Shown here: positions 8,427-21,760 of the stretch, in pieces
Position numbering within the stretch: the stretch's first letter is position 1
Layout: every line of letters begins with the position of its first letter
Assembly: GCF_963678635.1 (NCBI RefSeq)
Contig: NC_087067.1
Span: 18,427,018-18,491,017, forward strand
Source of the DNA: Symsagittifera roscoffensis
Taxonomy: Eukaryota > Xenacoelomorpha > Acoela > Convolutidae
Length of the DNA stretch: 64,000 nt
Reading direction: 5' to 3'
Notes under the pieces: generated by a model
Seen by the model: the letters and a program-made list of their open reading frames with translations, nothing else
The model's database searches: none
What the model was told of the DNA's origin: nothing
Made by a program: the position numbers and the translations under genes

Positions 8427-10291
8427 TCAGCTTACTCAAGTAGCTTCTTTTTCTTGTTTTGCATGCAGACCTGGAATTTTTGTCATCAGTGTATTTTTCT
8501 AAAATTACGGAAAATTTTCGCATGTCTTAATTTATTTTTGTCACATGTTAGGCAATTTTTCCTGGAGTTAATTGAAATATATATTTTTCAACGAACAAAT
8601 TCTTTGTACAGTCAGTATTCATCATTTTTATGGTAGTTGACTTTCTGATGCTGTCCAGGATCGAACTGGAGACCTTCTGCGTGTAAGTCAGACGTGATAA
8701 CCGCTACAACACTGCAAGTAGCTTTCTCAAGTAGCTTCTTTTTCTTGTTTTGCAGACCTGGAATTTTTGTCATCAGTGCATAAGTCAAAAGTCACTGAAA
8801 AATTTCGCATGTCAGGCATTTTTTCTGGAGTCAGTTTCACCGTATTTTCCAATGAACAAAATTTTTTTGCAATCCATTTTTATCAATTCTATGAAACTGC
8901 ACTTTCTGATGCTATCGAGGATCGAACTGGAGACCTTCTGCGTGTAAGTCAGACGTTATAACCGCTACACCACAGCACCTGAGCTTTCCCAAGTAGCTTC
9001 TTTTTCTTGTTTTGCAGACCTGGAATTTTTGTCATCAGTGCATATTTCAAAAGTTACGAAAAAATTTCGCTTGTCTTAGAGAAATTCCGTCAGGTGTCAG
9101 GCAATTCTTCTGGAGTTAGCTTTACCGTATTTTGCAATTAACAAACTCTTTGCGCATTTCCTATTTATCAATTCTATGCAACTGGAATTTCTGATGCTGT
9201 CCAGGATCGAACTGGAGACCTTCTGCGTGTATGGCAGACTTGATAACCGCTACACCACAGCACCTGAGCTTTCTGAAGTAGCTTCTTTTTCTTGTTTTGC
9301 AGACCTGGAATTTTTGTCATCAGTGCATTTTTCGGAAATAACGAAAAATTTTCGCAAGTCTTGATGAATGTTTGTCACCTGTCAGGCAGTTTTTCTGGAG
9401 TTAGTTGAAATATATTTTTCAACGAACAAAATCTTTGTACAGTCCTTATTCGTAATTTTTATGACGATTGACTTTCTGATGCTGTACCGGGTTGACTTGG
9501 AGACCTGCTGCATGTTAGGCAGACGTGATAACCGCTACATCACAGCATCTCAGCTTACTCAAGTAGCTTCTTTTTCTTGTTTTGCATGCAGACCTGGAAT
9601 TTTTGTCATCAGTGTATTTTTCTAAAATTACGGAAAATTTTCGCATGTCTTAATTTATTTTTGTCACATGTTAGGCAATTTTTCCTGGAGTTAATTGAAA
9701 TATATATTTTTCAACGAACAAATTCTTTGTACAGTCAGTATTCATCATTTTTATGGTAGTTGACTTTCTGATGCTGTCCAGGATCGAACTGGAGACCTTC
9801 TGCGTGTAAGTCAGACGTGATAACCGCTACACCACTGCAAGTAGCTTTCTCAAGTAGCTTCTTTTTCTTGTTTTGCAGACCTGGAATTTTTGTCATCAGT
9901 GCATAAGTCAAAAGTCACTGAAAAATTTCGCATGTCAGGCATTTTTTCTGGAGTCAGTTTCACCGTATTTTCCAATGAACAAAATTTTTGTGCAATCCAT
10001 TTTTATCAATTCTATGAAACTGCACTTTCTGATGCTATCGAGGATCGAACTGGAGACCTTCTGCGTGTAAGTCAGACGTTATAACCGCTACACCACAGCA
10101 CCTGAGCTTTCCCAAAGAGCTTCTTTTTCTTGTTTTGCAGACCTGGAATTTTTGTCATCAGTGCATATGTCAAAAATTACGGAAAAATTTTGCATGTCAG
10201 GCATTTTTTCTGGAGTCAGTTTCACCGTATTTTCCAATGAACAAAATTTTTGTGCAGTCCATATTTATAAATTCTATGAAACTGGACTTTC

Positions 10292-10364
10292 TGATGCTTT
10301 CCAGGATTGAACTGGAGTCCTTATGCGTGAAAGGCAGACGTGCCAGCCGCTACACCACAGCACC
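10292..10364 (-). pseudogene. tRNA-Val-derived copy with anticodon TTC
   Basis: The loop CTTTCAC gives TTC, a glutamate anticodon. The D-loop has changed to plus gtgccagccgc and the T-loop to TTCAATC. The body is still clearly the valine type, so this is not a standard tRNA-Glu. Copies occur at 11361, 12168, 15249, 16318, 17125 and 20225. Two other TTC copies (40837, 43381) have a different T-arm. Confidence 0.55.
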
Positions 10365-12648
10365 TGAGCTTTCAGAAATAGCTTCTTTTTCTTGTTTTGT
10401 AGACCTGGAATTTTTGTCATCAGCGGGTTAGTTGAAAACTGCGGTAAAACTTCGCATGTCTTAATGTATTTTCGTCACGTGTCAGGCAACTTTTTCGGAG
10501 TTAACTGAAAAATATTTTTCAACGAATAAAATCTTTGAACAGTCCTTATTCATCATTACTATGATAATTGACTTTCTGATGCTGTCCAGGATCGAACTGG
10601 AGACCTTCTGCGTGTAAGTCAGACGTGATAACCGCTACACCACTGCAACTAGATTTCTCAAAAAGCTTCTTTTTCTTGTTTTGCAGACCTGGAATTTTTG
10701 TCATCAGTGCATAAATCAAAAGTTACTGAAAAATTTCGCATGTCAGGCATTTTTTCTGGAGTCAGTTTCACCGTATTTTCCAATGAACAAAATTTTTGTG
10801 CAATCCATTTTTATCAATTCTATGAAACTGCACTTTCTGATGCTATCGAGGATCGAACTGGAGACCTTCTGCGTGTAAGTCAGACGTGATAACCGCTACA
10901 CCACTGCAAGTAGCTTTCTCAAGTAGCTTCTTTTTCTTGTTTTGCAGACCTGGAATTTTTGTCATCAGTGCATAAGTCAAAAGTCACTGAAAAATTTCGC
11001 ATGTCAGGCATTTTTTCTGGAGTCAGTTTCACCGTATTTTCCAATGAACAAAATTTTTGTGCAATCCATTTTTATCAATTCTATGAAACTGCACTTTCTG
11101 ATGCTATCGAGGATCGAACTGGAGACCTTCTGCGTGTAAGTCAGACGTTATAACCGCTACACCACAGCACCTGAGCTTTCCCAAAGAGCTTCTCTTTCTT
11201 GTTTTGCAGACCTGGAATTTTTGTCATCAGTGCATATGTCAAAAATTACGGAAAAATTTTGCATGTCAGGCATTTTTTCTGGAGTCAGTTTCACCGTATT
11301 TTCCAATGAACAAAATTTTTGTGCAGTCCATATTTATAAATTCTATGAAACTGGACTTTCTGATGCTTTCCAGGATTGAACTGGAGTCCTTATGCGTGAA
11401 AGGCAGACGTGCCAGCCGCTACACCACAGCACCTGAGCTTTCAGAAATAGCTTCTTTTTCTTGTTTTGTAGACCTGGAATTTTTGTCATCAGCGGGTTAG
11501 TTGAAAACTGCGGTAAAACTTCGCATGTCTTAATGTATTTTCGTCACGTGTCAGGCAACTTTTTCGGAGTTAACTGAAAAATATTTTTCAACGAATAAAA
11601 TCTTTGAACAGTCCTTATTCATCATTACTATGATAATTGACTTTCTGATGCTGTCCAGGATCGAACTGGAGACCTTCTGCGTGTAAGTCAGACGTGATAA
11701 CCGCTACACCACTGCAACTAGATTTCTCAAAAAGCTTCTTTTTCTTGTTTTGCAGACCTGGAATTTTTGTCATCAGTGCATAAATCAAAAGTTACTGAAA
11801 AATTTCGCATGTCAGGCATTTTTTCTGGAGTCAGTTTCACCGTATTTTCCAATGAACAAAATTTTTGTGCAATCCATTTTTATCGATTCTATGAAACTGC
11901 ACTTTCTGATGCTATCCAGGTTCGAACTGGAGACCTTCTGCGTGTAAGTCAGACGTTATAACCGCTACACCACAGCACCTGAGCTTTCCCAAGTAGCTTT
12001 TTTTTCTTGTTTTGCAGACCTGGAATTTTTGTCATCAGTGCATATGTCAAAAATTACGGAAAAATTTCGCATGTCAGGCTTTTTTCTGGAGTCAGTTTTA
12101 CCGTATTTTCCAATGAACAAAATTTTTGTGCAGTCCATATTTATAAATTCTATGAAACTGGACTTTCTGATGCTTTCCAGGATTGAACTGGAGTCCTTAT
12201 TCGTGAAAGGCAGACGTGCCAGCCGCTACACCACAGCATCTTAGCTTACTCAAGTAGCTTCTTTTTCTTGTTTTGTATGCAGACCTGGAATTTTTGCCAT
12301 CAGTGCGTTTTTCGAAAATTACGGAAAATTTTCGCATGTCATATGAAAATTCGTCACGTGTCAGGCAATTTTTCTGGAGTTAGTTGAAGTATATTTTTCA
12401 ACGAACAAAATCTTTGTACAGTCCTTATTCGTCATTTTTATGACGATTGACTTTCTGATGCTGTACCGGGTTGACTTGGAGACCTGCTGCATGTTAGGCA
12501 GACGTGATAACCGCAACATCACAGCATCTGAGCTTACTCAAGTAGCTTCTTTTTTTGTTTTGCATGCACTGGAATTTTTGTCATCAGTGTATTTTTCGAA
12601 AATTACCGAAAATTTTCGCATGTCTTAATTTATTTTCGTCACATGTTA

Positions 12649-15600
12649 AGGCAATTTTTCTGGAGTTAGTTGAAATAAATTTTTCAACGAACAAAATCTT
12701 TGTACAGTCCTTATTCAACATTTTTATGACAATTGACTTCCTGAATCTATCCAGGATCGAACTGGAGACCTTCTGTGTGTAAGGCAAACGTGAGAAGCGC
12801 TACACCACAGCACCTGAGCTTCTCAAGTAGCATTTTGTTCTTGTTTTGCAGACCTGGAATTTTCGTCATCAGTGCATATTTCAAAAGTTACGAAAAAATT
12901 TCGCTTGTCTTATAGAAATTCCGTCAGGTGTCAGGCAATTCTTCTGGAGTTAGCTTTACCGTATTTTGCAATTAACAAACTCTTTGCGCATTTCCTATTT
13001 ATCAATTCTATGAAACTGGAATTTCTGATGCTGTCCAGGATCGAACTGGAGACCTTCTGCGTGTATGGCAGACTTGATAACCGCTACACCACAGCACCTG
13101 AGCTTTCTGAAGTAGCTTCTTTTTCTTGTTTTGCAGACCTGGAATTTTTGTCATCAGTGCATTTTTCGGAAATAACGAAAAATTTTCGCAAGTCTTGATG
13201 AATGTTTGTCACCTGTCAGGCAGTTTTTCTGGAGTTAGTTGAAATATATTTTTCAACGAACAAAATCTTTGTACAGTCCTTATTCGTAATTTTTATGACG
13301 ATTGACTTTCTGATGCTGTACCGGGTTGACTTGGAGACCTGCTGCATGTTAGGTAGACGTGATAACCGCTACATCACAGCATCTCAGCTTACTCAAGTAG
13401 CTTCTTTTTCTTGTTTTGCATGCAGACCTGGAATTTTTGTCATCAGTGTATTTTTCTAAAATTACGGAAAATTTTCGCATGTCTTAATTTATTTTTGTCA
13501 CATGTTAGGCAATTTTTCCTGGAGTTAATTGAAATATATATTTTTCAACGAACAAATTCTTTGTACAGTCAGTATTCATCATTTTTATGGTAGTTGACTT
13601 TCTGATGCTGTCCAGGATCGAACTGGAGACCTTCTGCGTGTAAGTCAGACGTGATAACCGCTACAACACTGCAAGTAGCTTTCTCAAGTAGCTTCTTTTT
13701 CTTGTTTTGCAGACCTGGAATTTTTGTCATCAGTGCATAAGTCAAAAGTCACTGAAAAATTTCGCATGTCAGGCATTTTTTCTGGAGTCAGTTTCACCGT
13801 ATTTTCCAATGAACAAAATTTTTGTGCAATCCATTTTTATCAATTCTATGAAACTGCACTTTCTGATGCTATCGAGGATCGAACTGGAGACCTTCTGCGT
13901 GTAAGTCAGACGTTATAACCGCTACACCACAGCACCTGAGCTTTCCCAAGTAGCTTCTTTTTCTTGTTTTGCAGACCTGGAATTTTTGTCATCAGTGCAT
14001 ATTTCAAAAGTTACGAAAAAATTTCGCTTGTCTTAGAGAAATTCCGTCAGGTGTCAGGCAATTCTTCTGGAGTTAGCTTTACCGTATTTTGCAATTAACA
14101 AACTCTTTGCGCATTTCCTATTTATCAATTCTATGCAACTGGAATTTCTGATGCTGTCCAGGATCGAACTGGAGACCTTCTGCGTGTATGGCAGACTTGA
14201 TAACCGCTACACCACAGCACCTGAGCTTTCTGAAGTAGCTTCTTTTTCTTGTTTTGCAGACCTGGAATTTTTGTCATCAGTGCATTTTTCGGAAATAACG
14301 AAAAATTTTCGCAAGTCTTGATGAATGTTTGTCACCTGTCAGGCAGTTTTTCTGGAGTTAGTTGAAATATATTTTTCAACGAACAAAATCTTTGTACAGT
14401 CCTTATTCGTAATTTTTATGACGATTGACTTTCTGATGCTGTACCGGGTTGACTTGGAGACCTGCTGCATGTTAGGCAGACGTGATAACCGCTACATCAC
14501 AGCATCTCAGCTTACTCAAGTAGCTTCTTTTTCTTGTTTTGCATGCAGACCTGGAATTTTTGTCATCAGTGTATTTTTCTAAAATTACGGAAAATTTTCG
14601 CATGTCTTAATTTATTTTTGTCACATGTTAGGCAATTTTTCCTGGAGTTAATTGAAATATATATTTTTCAACGAACAAATTCTTTGTACAGTCAGTATTC
14701 ATCATTTTTATGGTAGTTGACTTTCTGATGCTGTCCAGGATCGAACTGGAGACCTTCTGCGTGTAAGTCAGACGTGATAACCGCTACACCACTGCAAGTA
14801 GCTTTCTCAAGTAGCTTCTTTTTCTTGTTTTGCAGACCTGGAATTTTTGTCATCAGTGCATAAGTCAAAAGTCACTGAAAAATTTCGCATGTCAGGCATT
14901 TTTTCTGGAGTCAGTTTCACCGTATTTTCCAATGAACAAAATTTTTGTGCAATCCATTTTTATCAATTCTATGAAACTGCACTTTCTGATGCTATCGAGG
15001 ATCGAACTGGAGACCTTCTGCGTGTAAGTCAGACGTTATAACCGCTACACCACAGCACCTGAGCTTTCCCAAAGAGCTTCTTTTTCTTGTTTTGCAGACC
15101 TGGAATTTTTGTCATCAGTGCATATGTCAAAAATTACGGAAAAATTTTGCATGTCAGGCATTTTTTCTGGAGTCAGTTTCACCGTATTTTCCAATGAACA
15201 AAATTTTTGTGCAGTCCATATTTATAAATTCTATGAAACTGGACTTTCTGATGCTTTCCAGGATTGAACTGGAGTCCTTATGCGTGAAAGGCAGACGTGC
15301 CAGCCGCTACACCACAGCACCTGAGCTTTCAGAAATAGCTTCTTTTTCTTGTTTTGTAGACCTGGAATTTTTGTCATCAGCGGGTTAGTTGAAAACTGCG
15401 GTAAAACTTCGCATGTCTTAATGTATTTTCGTCACGTGTCAGGCAACTTTTTCGGAGTTAACTGAAAAATATTTTTCAACGAATAAAATCTTTGAACAGT
15501 CCTTATTCATCATTACTATGATAATTGACTTTCTGATGCTGTCCAGGATCGAACTGGAGACCTTCTGCGTGTAAGTCAGACGTGATAACCGCTACACCAC

Positions 15601-17605
15601 TGCAACTAGATTTCTCAAAAAGCTTCTTTTTCTTGTTTTGCAGACCTGGAATTTTTGTCATCAGTGCATAAATCAAAAGTTACTGAAAAATTTCGCATGT
15701 CAGGCATTTTTTCTGGAGTCAGTTTCACCGTATTTTCCAATGAACAAAATTTTTGTGCAATCCATTTTTATCAATTCTATGAAACTGCACTTTCTGATGC
15801 TATCGAGGATCGAACTGGAGACCTTCTGCGTGTAAGTCAGACGTGATAACCGCTACACCACTGCAAGTAGCTTTCTCAAGTAGCTTCTTTTTCTTGTTTT
15901 GCAGACCTGGAATTTTTGTCATCAGTGCATAAGTCAAAAGTCACTGAAAAATTTCGCATGTCAGGCATTTTTTCTGGAGTCAGTTTCACCGTATTTTCCA
16001 ATGAACAAAATTTTTGTGCAATCCATTTTTATCAATTCTATGAAACTGCACTTTCTGATGCTATCGAGGATCGAACTGGAGACCTTCTGCGTGTAAGTCA
16101 GACGTTATAACCGCTACACCACAGCACCTGAGCTTTCCCAAAGAGCTTCTCTTTCTTGTTTTGCAGACCTGGAATTTTTGTCATCAGTGCATATGTCAAA
16201 AATTACGGAAAAATTTTGCATGTCAGGCATTTTTTCTGGAGTCAGTTTCACCGTATTTTCCAATGAACAAAATTTTTGTGCAGTCCATATTTATAAATTC
16301 TATGAAACTGGACTTTCTGATGCTTTCCAGGATTGAACTGGAGTCCTTATGCGTGAAAGGCAGACGTGCCAGCCGCTACACCACAGCACCTGAGCTTTCA
16401 GAAATAGCTTCTTTTTCTTGTTTTGTAGACCTGGAATTTTTGTCATCAGCGGGTTAGTTGAAAACTGCGGTAAAACTTCGCATGTCTTAATGTATTTTCG
16501 TCACGTGTCAGGCAACTTTTTCGGAGTTAACTGAAAAATATTTTTCAACGAATAAAATCTTTGAACAGTCCTTATTCATCATTACTATGATAATTGACTT
16601 TCTGATGCTGTCCAGGATCGAACTGGAGACCTTCTGCGTGTAAGTCAGACGTGATAACCGCTACACCACTGCAACTAGATTTCTCAAAAAGCTTCTTTTT
16701 CTTGTTTTGCAGACCTGGAATTTTTGTCATCAGTGCATAAATCAAAAGTTACTGAAAAATTTCGCATGTCAGGCATTTTTTCTGGAGTCAGTTTCACCGT
16801 ATTTTCCAATGAACAAAATTTTTGTGCAATCCATTTTTATCGATTCTATGAAACTGCACTTTATGATGCTATCCAGGTTCGAACTGGAGACCTTCTGCGT
16901 GTAAGTCAGACGTTATAACCGCTACACCACAGCACCTGAGCTTTCCCAAGTAGCTTTTTTTTCTTGTTTTGCAGACCTGGAATTTTTGTCATCAGTGCAT
17001 ATGTCAAAAATTACGGAAAAATTTCGCATGTCAGGCTTTTTTCTGGAGTCAGTTTTACCGTATTTTCCAATGAACAAAATTTTTGTGCAGTCCATATTTA
17101 TAAATTCTATGAAACTGGACTTTCTGATGCTTTCCAGGATTGAACTGGAGTCCTTATTCGTGAAAGGCAGACGTGCCAGCCGCTACACCACAGCATCTTA
17201 GCTTACTCAAGTAGCTTCTTTTTCTTGTTTTGTATGCAGACCTGGAATTTTTGCCATCAGTGCGTTTTTCGAAAATTACGGAAAATTTTCGCATGTCATA
17301 TGAAAATTCGTCACGTGTCAGGCAATTTTTCTGGAGTTAGTTGAAGTATATTTTTCAACGAACAAAATCTTTGTACAGTCCTTATTCGTCATTTTTATGA
17401 CGATTGACTTTCTGATGCTGTACCGGGTTGACTTGGAGACCTGCTGCATGTTAGGCAGACGTGATAACCGCAACATCACAGCATCTGAGCTTACTCAAGT
17501 AGCTTCTTTTTTTGTTTTGCATGCACTGGAATTTTTGTCATCAGTGTATTTTTCGAAAATTACCGAAAATTTTCGCATGTCTTAATTTATTTTCGTCACA
17601 TGTTA
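12649..17605 (-). repeat. 4957-bp higher-order repeat, copy 2 (18 monomers)
   Basis: Every tRNA-like segment of the preceding block recurs at exactly +4957: 12742, 13026, 13311, 13603, 13864, 14149, 14434, 14726, 14987, 15249, 15534, 15795, 16056, 16318, 16603, 16864, 17125 and 17413. I noticed only isolated substitutions by eye, for example near 8875 against 13832 and 11903 against 16860. The junction lies in the conserved aggcaatttttc motif at 12649, so unequal crossing over between two monomers can explain it. Confidence 0.92.
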
Positions 17606-17699
17606 AGGCAATTTTTCCTGGAGTTAATTGAAATATATTTTTCAACGAACAAACTCTTTGTACCGTCATTATTCATCATTTTTATGGTAGTTGACTGTC

Positions 17700-17772
17700 T
17701 GATGCTGTCCAGGATCGAACTGGAGACCTTCTGCGTGTAAGGCAAACGTGAGAAGCGCTACACCACAGCACC
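17700..17772 (-). tRNA. tRNA-Val-like, anticodon TAC, D-loop variant
   Basis: Acceptor, anticodon and T stems all pair, the anticodon stem through one G-U (TTTGC/GCAGA). The D-loop has GC in place of the conserved GG. The B box is intact. Function is doubtful because of the D-loop. Confidence 0.5.
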
Positions 17773-18195
17773 TGAGCTTCTCAAGTAGCATTTTGTTCTT
17801 GTTTTGCAGACCTGGAATTTTCGTCATCAGTGCATATTTCAAAAGTTACGAAAAAATTTCGCTTGTCTTATAGAAATTCCGTCAGGTGTCAGGCAATTCT
17901 TCTGGAGTTAGCTTTACCGTATTGTGCACTTAACAAACTTTTTGTGCAATTCCTATTTATCAATTCTATGGAACTGGACTTTCTGATGCTGTCCAGGATC
18001 GAACTGGAGACCTTCTGCGTGTATGGCAGACTTGATAACCGCTACACCACAGCACCTGAGCTTTCTGAAGTAGCTTCTTTTTCTTGTTTTGCAGACCTGG
18101 AATTTTTGTCATCAGTGCATTTTTCGGAAATAACGAAAAACTTTCGCAAGTCTTGATGAATGTTTGTCACGTGTCAGGCAGTGTTTCTGGAGTTA

Positions 18196-18215
18196 GTTGA
18201 AATATATTTTTCAAC
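18196..18215. other. Beta-monomer stem-loop GTTGAAA/TTTCAAC
   Basis: Perfect 7-bp arms around TATATT, conserved in most beta monomers as gttgaaatatatttttcaac. It lies in the region where a Pol III read-through transcript of the tRNA-like part would run. Confidence 0.6.
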
Positions 18216-18241
18216 GAACAAAATCTTTGTACAGTCCTTAT

Positions 18242-18259
18242 TCGTCATTTTTATGACGA
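18242..18259. other. Beta-monomer stem-loop just 3' of the tRNA-like segment
   Basis: TCGTCAT and ATGACGA flank TTTT on the plus strand (loop AAAA on the minus strand). It ends about 10 nt from the 3' end of the tRNA-like segment at 18269. A transcript extending past the tRNA would contain this hairpin in its trailer. Confidence 0.6.
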
Positions 18260-21075
18260 TTGACTTTCTGATGCTGTACCGGGTTGACTTGGAGACCTGC
18301 TGCATGTTAGGCAGACGTGATAACCGCAACATCACAGCATCTGAGCTTACTCAAGTAGCTTCTTTTTTTGTTTTGCATGCACTGGAATTTTTGTCATCAG
18401 TGTATTTTTCGAAAATTACCGAAAATTTTCGCATGTCTTAATTTATTTTCGTCACATGTTAAGGCAATTTTTCCTGGATTTAATTGAAATATATTTTTCA
18501 ACGAACAAACTCTTTGTACCGTCATTATTCATCATTTTTATGGTAGTTGACTGTCTGATGCTGTCCAGGATCGAACTGGAGACCTTCTGCGTGTAAGTCA
18601 GACGTGATAACCGCTACACCACTGCAAGTAGCTCTCTCCAGTAGCTTCTTTTTCTTGTTTTGTATGCAGACCTGGAATTTTTGCCATCAGTGCGTTTTTC
18701 GAAAATTACGGAAAATTTTCGCATGTCATAATGAAATTTCGTCACATGTCAGGCAATTTTTCTGGAGTTAGTTGAAATAAATTTTTCAACGAACAAAATC
18801 TTTGTACAGTCCTTATTCAACGTTTTTTATGACAGTTGACTTTCTGATGCTATCGAGGATCGAACTGGAGACCTTCTGCGTGTAAGGCAAACGTGAGAAG
18901 CGCTACACCACAGCACCTGAGCTTCTCAAGTAGCATTTTGTTCTTGTTTTGCAGACCTGGAATTTTCGTCATCAGTGCATATTTCGAAAGTTACGAAAAA
19001 ATTTCGCTTGTCTTATAGAAATTCCGTCAGGTGTCAGGCAATTCTTCTGGAGTTAGCTTTATCGTTTTGTGCACTTAACAAACTTTTTGTGCAATTCCTA
19101 TTTATCAATTCTATGAAACTGGACTTTCTGACGCTGTCCAGGATCGAACTGGAGACCTTCTGCGTGTATGGCAGACTTGATAACCGCTACACCACAGCAC
19201 CTGAGCTTTCTGAAGTAGCTTCTTTTTCTTGTTTTGCAGACCTGGAATTTTTGTCATCAGTGCATTTTTCGGAAATAACGAAAAACTTTCGCAAGTCTTG
19301 ATGAATGTTTGTCACGTGTCAGGCAGTTTTTCTGGAGTTAGTTGAAATATATTTTTCAACGAACAAAATCTTTGTACAGTCCTTATTCGTCATTTTTATG
19401 ACGATTGACTTTCTGATGCTGTACCGGGTTGACTTGGAGACCTGCTGCATGTTAGGCAGACGTGATAACCGCTACATCACAGCATCTGAGCTTACTCAGG
19501 TAGCTTCTTTTTTTTGTTTTGCATGCACTGGAATTTTTGTCATCAGTGTATTTTTCGAAAATTACCGAAAGTTTTCGCATGTCTTAATTTATTTTCGTCA
19601 CATGTTAAGGCAATTTTTCCTGGAGTTAATTGAAATATATTTTTCAACGAACAAACTCTTTGTACAGTCATTATTCATCATTTTTATGGTAGTTGACTGT
19701 CTGATGCTGTCCAGGATCGAACTGGAGACCTTCTGCGTGTAAGTCAGACGTGATAACCGCTACACCACTGCAAGTAGCTTTCTCCAGTAGCTTCTTTTTC
19801 TTGTTTTGCAGACCTGGAATTTTTGTCATCAGTGCATAAGTCAAAAGTCACTGAAAAATTTCGCATGTCAGGCATTTTTTCTGGAGTCAGTTTCACCGTA
19901 TTTTCCAATGAACAAAATTTTTGTGCAATCCATTGTTCTCAATTCTATGAAACTGCACTTTCTGATGCTATCCAGGATCGAACTGGAGACCTTCTGCATG
20001 TAAGTCAGACGTTATAACCGCTACACCACATCACCTGAGCTTTCCCAAGAAGCTTCTTTTCCTTGTTTTGCAGACCTGGAATTTTTGTCATCAGTGCATA
20101 TGTCAAAAATTACGGAAAAATTTCGCATGTCAGGCATTTTTTCTGGAGTCAGTTTCACCGTATTTTCCAATGAACAAAATTTTCGTGCAGTCCATATTTA
20201 TAAATTCTATGAAACTGGACTTTCTGATGATTTCCAGGATTGAACTGGAGTCCTTATGCGTGAAAGGCACACGTGGTAGCCGCTACACCACAGCACCTGA
20301 GCTTTCAGAAATAGCTTCTTTTTCTTGTTTTGTAGACCTGGAATTTTTGGCATCAGTGCGGTTGTCGAAAACTGCGGTAAAACTGCGCATGTCTTAATGT
20401 ATTTTCGTCACGTGTCAGGCAATTTTTCGGAGTTAATTGAAAAATATTTTTCAACGAACAAAATCTTTGAACAGTCCTTATTCATCATTATTATGATAAT
20501 TGACTTAATGATGCTGTCCAGGATCGATTTGGAGACCTTCTGCGTGTAAGGCAGACGTGATAACCGCTACACCACAGCACCTGAGCTTTTTCAAGTAGCT
20601 TCTTTTTCTTGTTTCGCAGACCTGGAATTAGTCTCATCAGTGCATTTGTCGAAAGTTACGGAAAAATTTCGCATGTCTTGTATTTTCGTCACGTGTCAGG
20701 CTAATTTGCTGGAGTTAGTGTAAACGTATTTTCCAATGAACAAAATCTTTGTGCAATCTATATTTATCAATTCTATGAAACTGAACTTTCTGATGCTGTC
20801 CAGGATCGAACTGAAGGCATTTTGCGTGTTAGGCAGACGTGATAACCGCTACACCCCAGCACCTGAGCTTTTTCAAGTAGCTTCTTTTTCTTGTTTCGCA
20901 GACCTGGAATTTTTGTCATCAGTGCATTTTTCGAAAATAACGGAAACTTTTAGCATGTCTTAATGAAATTTAGTCACATGTCAGGCAATTTTTCTGGAGT
21001 TAGTTGAAATAAATTTTTCAACAAACAAAATTTTTGTACAATCCTTAATCAACATTTTAATGACAATTGACTTCC

Positions 21076-21760
21076 TGATGCTATCCAGGATCGAACTGGA
21101 GACCTTCTGCGTGTAAGGCAGACGTGAGAAGCGCTACACTACAGCACCTGAGCTTTCTCAAGTAGCTTTTTTTTATTGTTTTGCAGACCTGAAATTTTCG
21201 TCATCAGTGCCTATTTCAAAAGTTACGAAAATTTTTTGTATGTCTTATAGTAATTCCGTCAAGTGTCAGGCAATTTTTCTGGAGTTAGCTTTACCGTATT
21301 TGGCATCGAACAAAATCTTTGTGCAGTTCCTATTTATCAATTCTATGAAATCGGATTTTCTGATGCTGTCCAGTATCGCACTGGAGACATTCTGCGTGTA
21401 AGGCAGACGTGATATTTTTCAACAAACAAAATCGTTGTATAGTCCTTATTCGTCATTTTTATGAGGATTGACTTTCTGATGCTGCCCAGGATTGACTTGG
21501 AGAACTTCTGCATGTTAGGCAGACGTGATAACCGCTACATCACAGCACCTGAGCATTCTGAAGTAGCTTCTTTTTCTTGATTTGCAGACCTGGAATTTTT
21601 GTCATCAATTCATATGTCAAAAGTTACGGAAAAATTTCGCATGTCTTATTGTAATTTCGTCACGTATCAGGCAATTTTTCTGGAGTCAGTTGAAATAAAT
21701 TTTTCAGCGAGCAAAATTTTGTACAGTCCTTTTTCAACGTTTTTATGACATTTGACTTTC
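21076..21760 (-). repeat. 685-bp duplication, copy 1
   Basis: It contains tRNA-like segments at 21076 (TAC, D-loop variant), 21361 (truncated) and 21477 (AAC, broken T-arm). The middle monomer is cut short so that its tRNA 5' half is missing. Confidence 0.8.
21361..21414 (-). pseudogene. Truncated tRNA-Val-like segment fused to a spacer
   Basis: The 3' half (T-arm with TGCGATA loop, anticodon TAC) is present. After gacgtgat the sequence jumps to atttttcaacaaac of a beta spacer, so the D-arm and 5' acceptor strand are gone. The same junction is at 22046. Confidence 0.75.

Larger units (their letters stand above)
7692..12648 (-). repeat. 4957-bp higher-order repeat, copy 1 (18 monomers)
   Basis: tRNA-like segments start at 7785, 8069, 8354, 8646, 8907, 9192, 9477, 9769, 10030, 10292, 10577, 10838, 11099, 11361, 11646, 11907, 12168 and 12456. 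It repeats internally: an approximately 1123-bp four-monomer unit (about 7900-9022 and 9023-10145) and a 1069-bp four-monomer unit (about 9784-10852 and 10853-11921). Several monomers are only about 261 bp long because of a deletion in the spacer after the TTCGCATGTCAGGC motif. Many copies have gtaagtcag, which mismatches the base of the anticodon stem. Confidence 0.92.
17606..21075 (-). repeat. tRNA-Val satellite array, alternating alpha/beta monomers
   Basis: tRNA-like segments start at 17700, 17984, 18269, 18556, 18845, 19129, 19414, 19702, 19963, 20225, 20509 and 20791. An alpha-beta-beta-beta motif repeats at about 1145 bp (17700-18845 and 18845-19963). The copy at 20509 has an altered T-arm (plus cgatttggag). 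The copy at 20791 has a weakened T-stem (ctgaaggc). Confidence 0.9.

Noticed and set aside
10292-10364. A true tRNA-Glu(TTC) gene
   Set aside because: Only the anticodon is glutamate-like. The D-arm, acceptor and spacer are those of the valine-type array, and the T-loop is altered.
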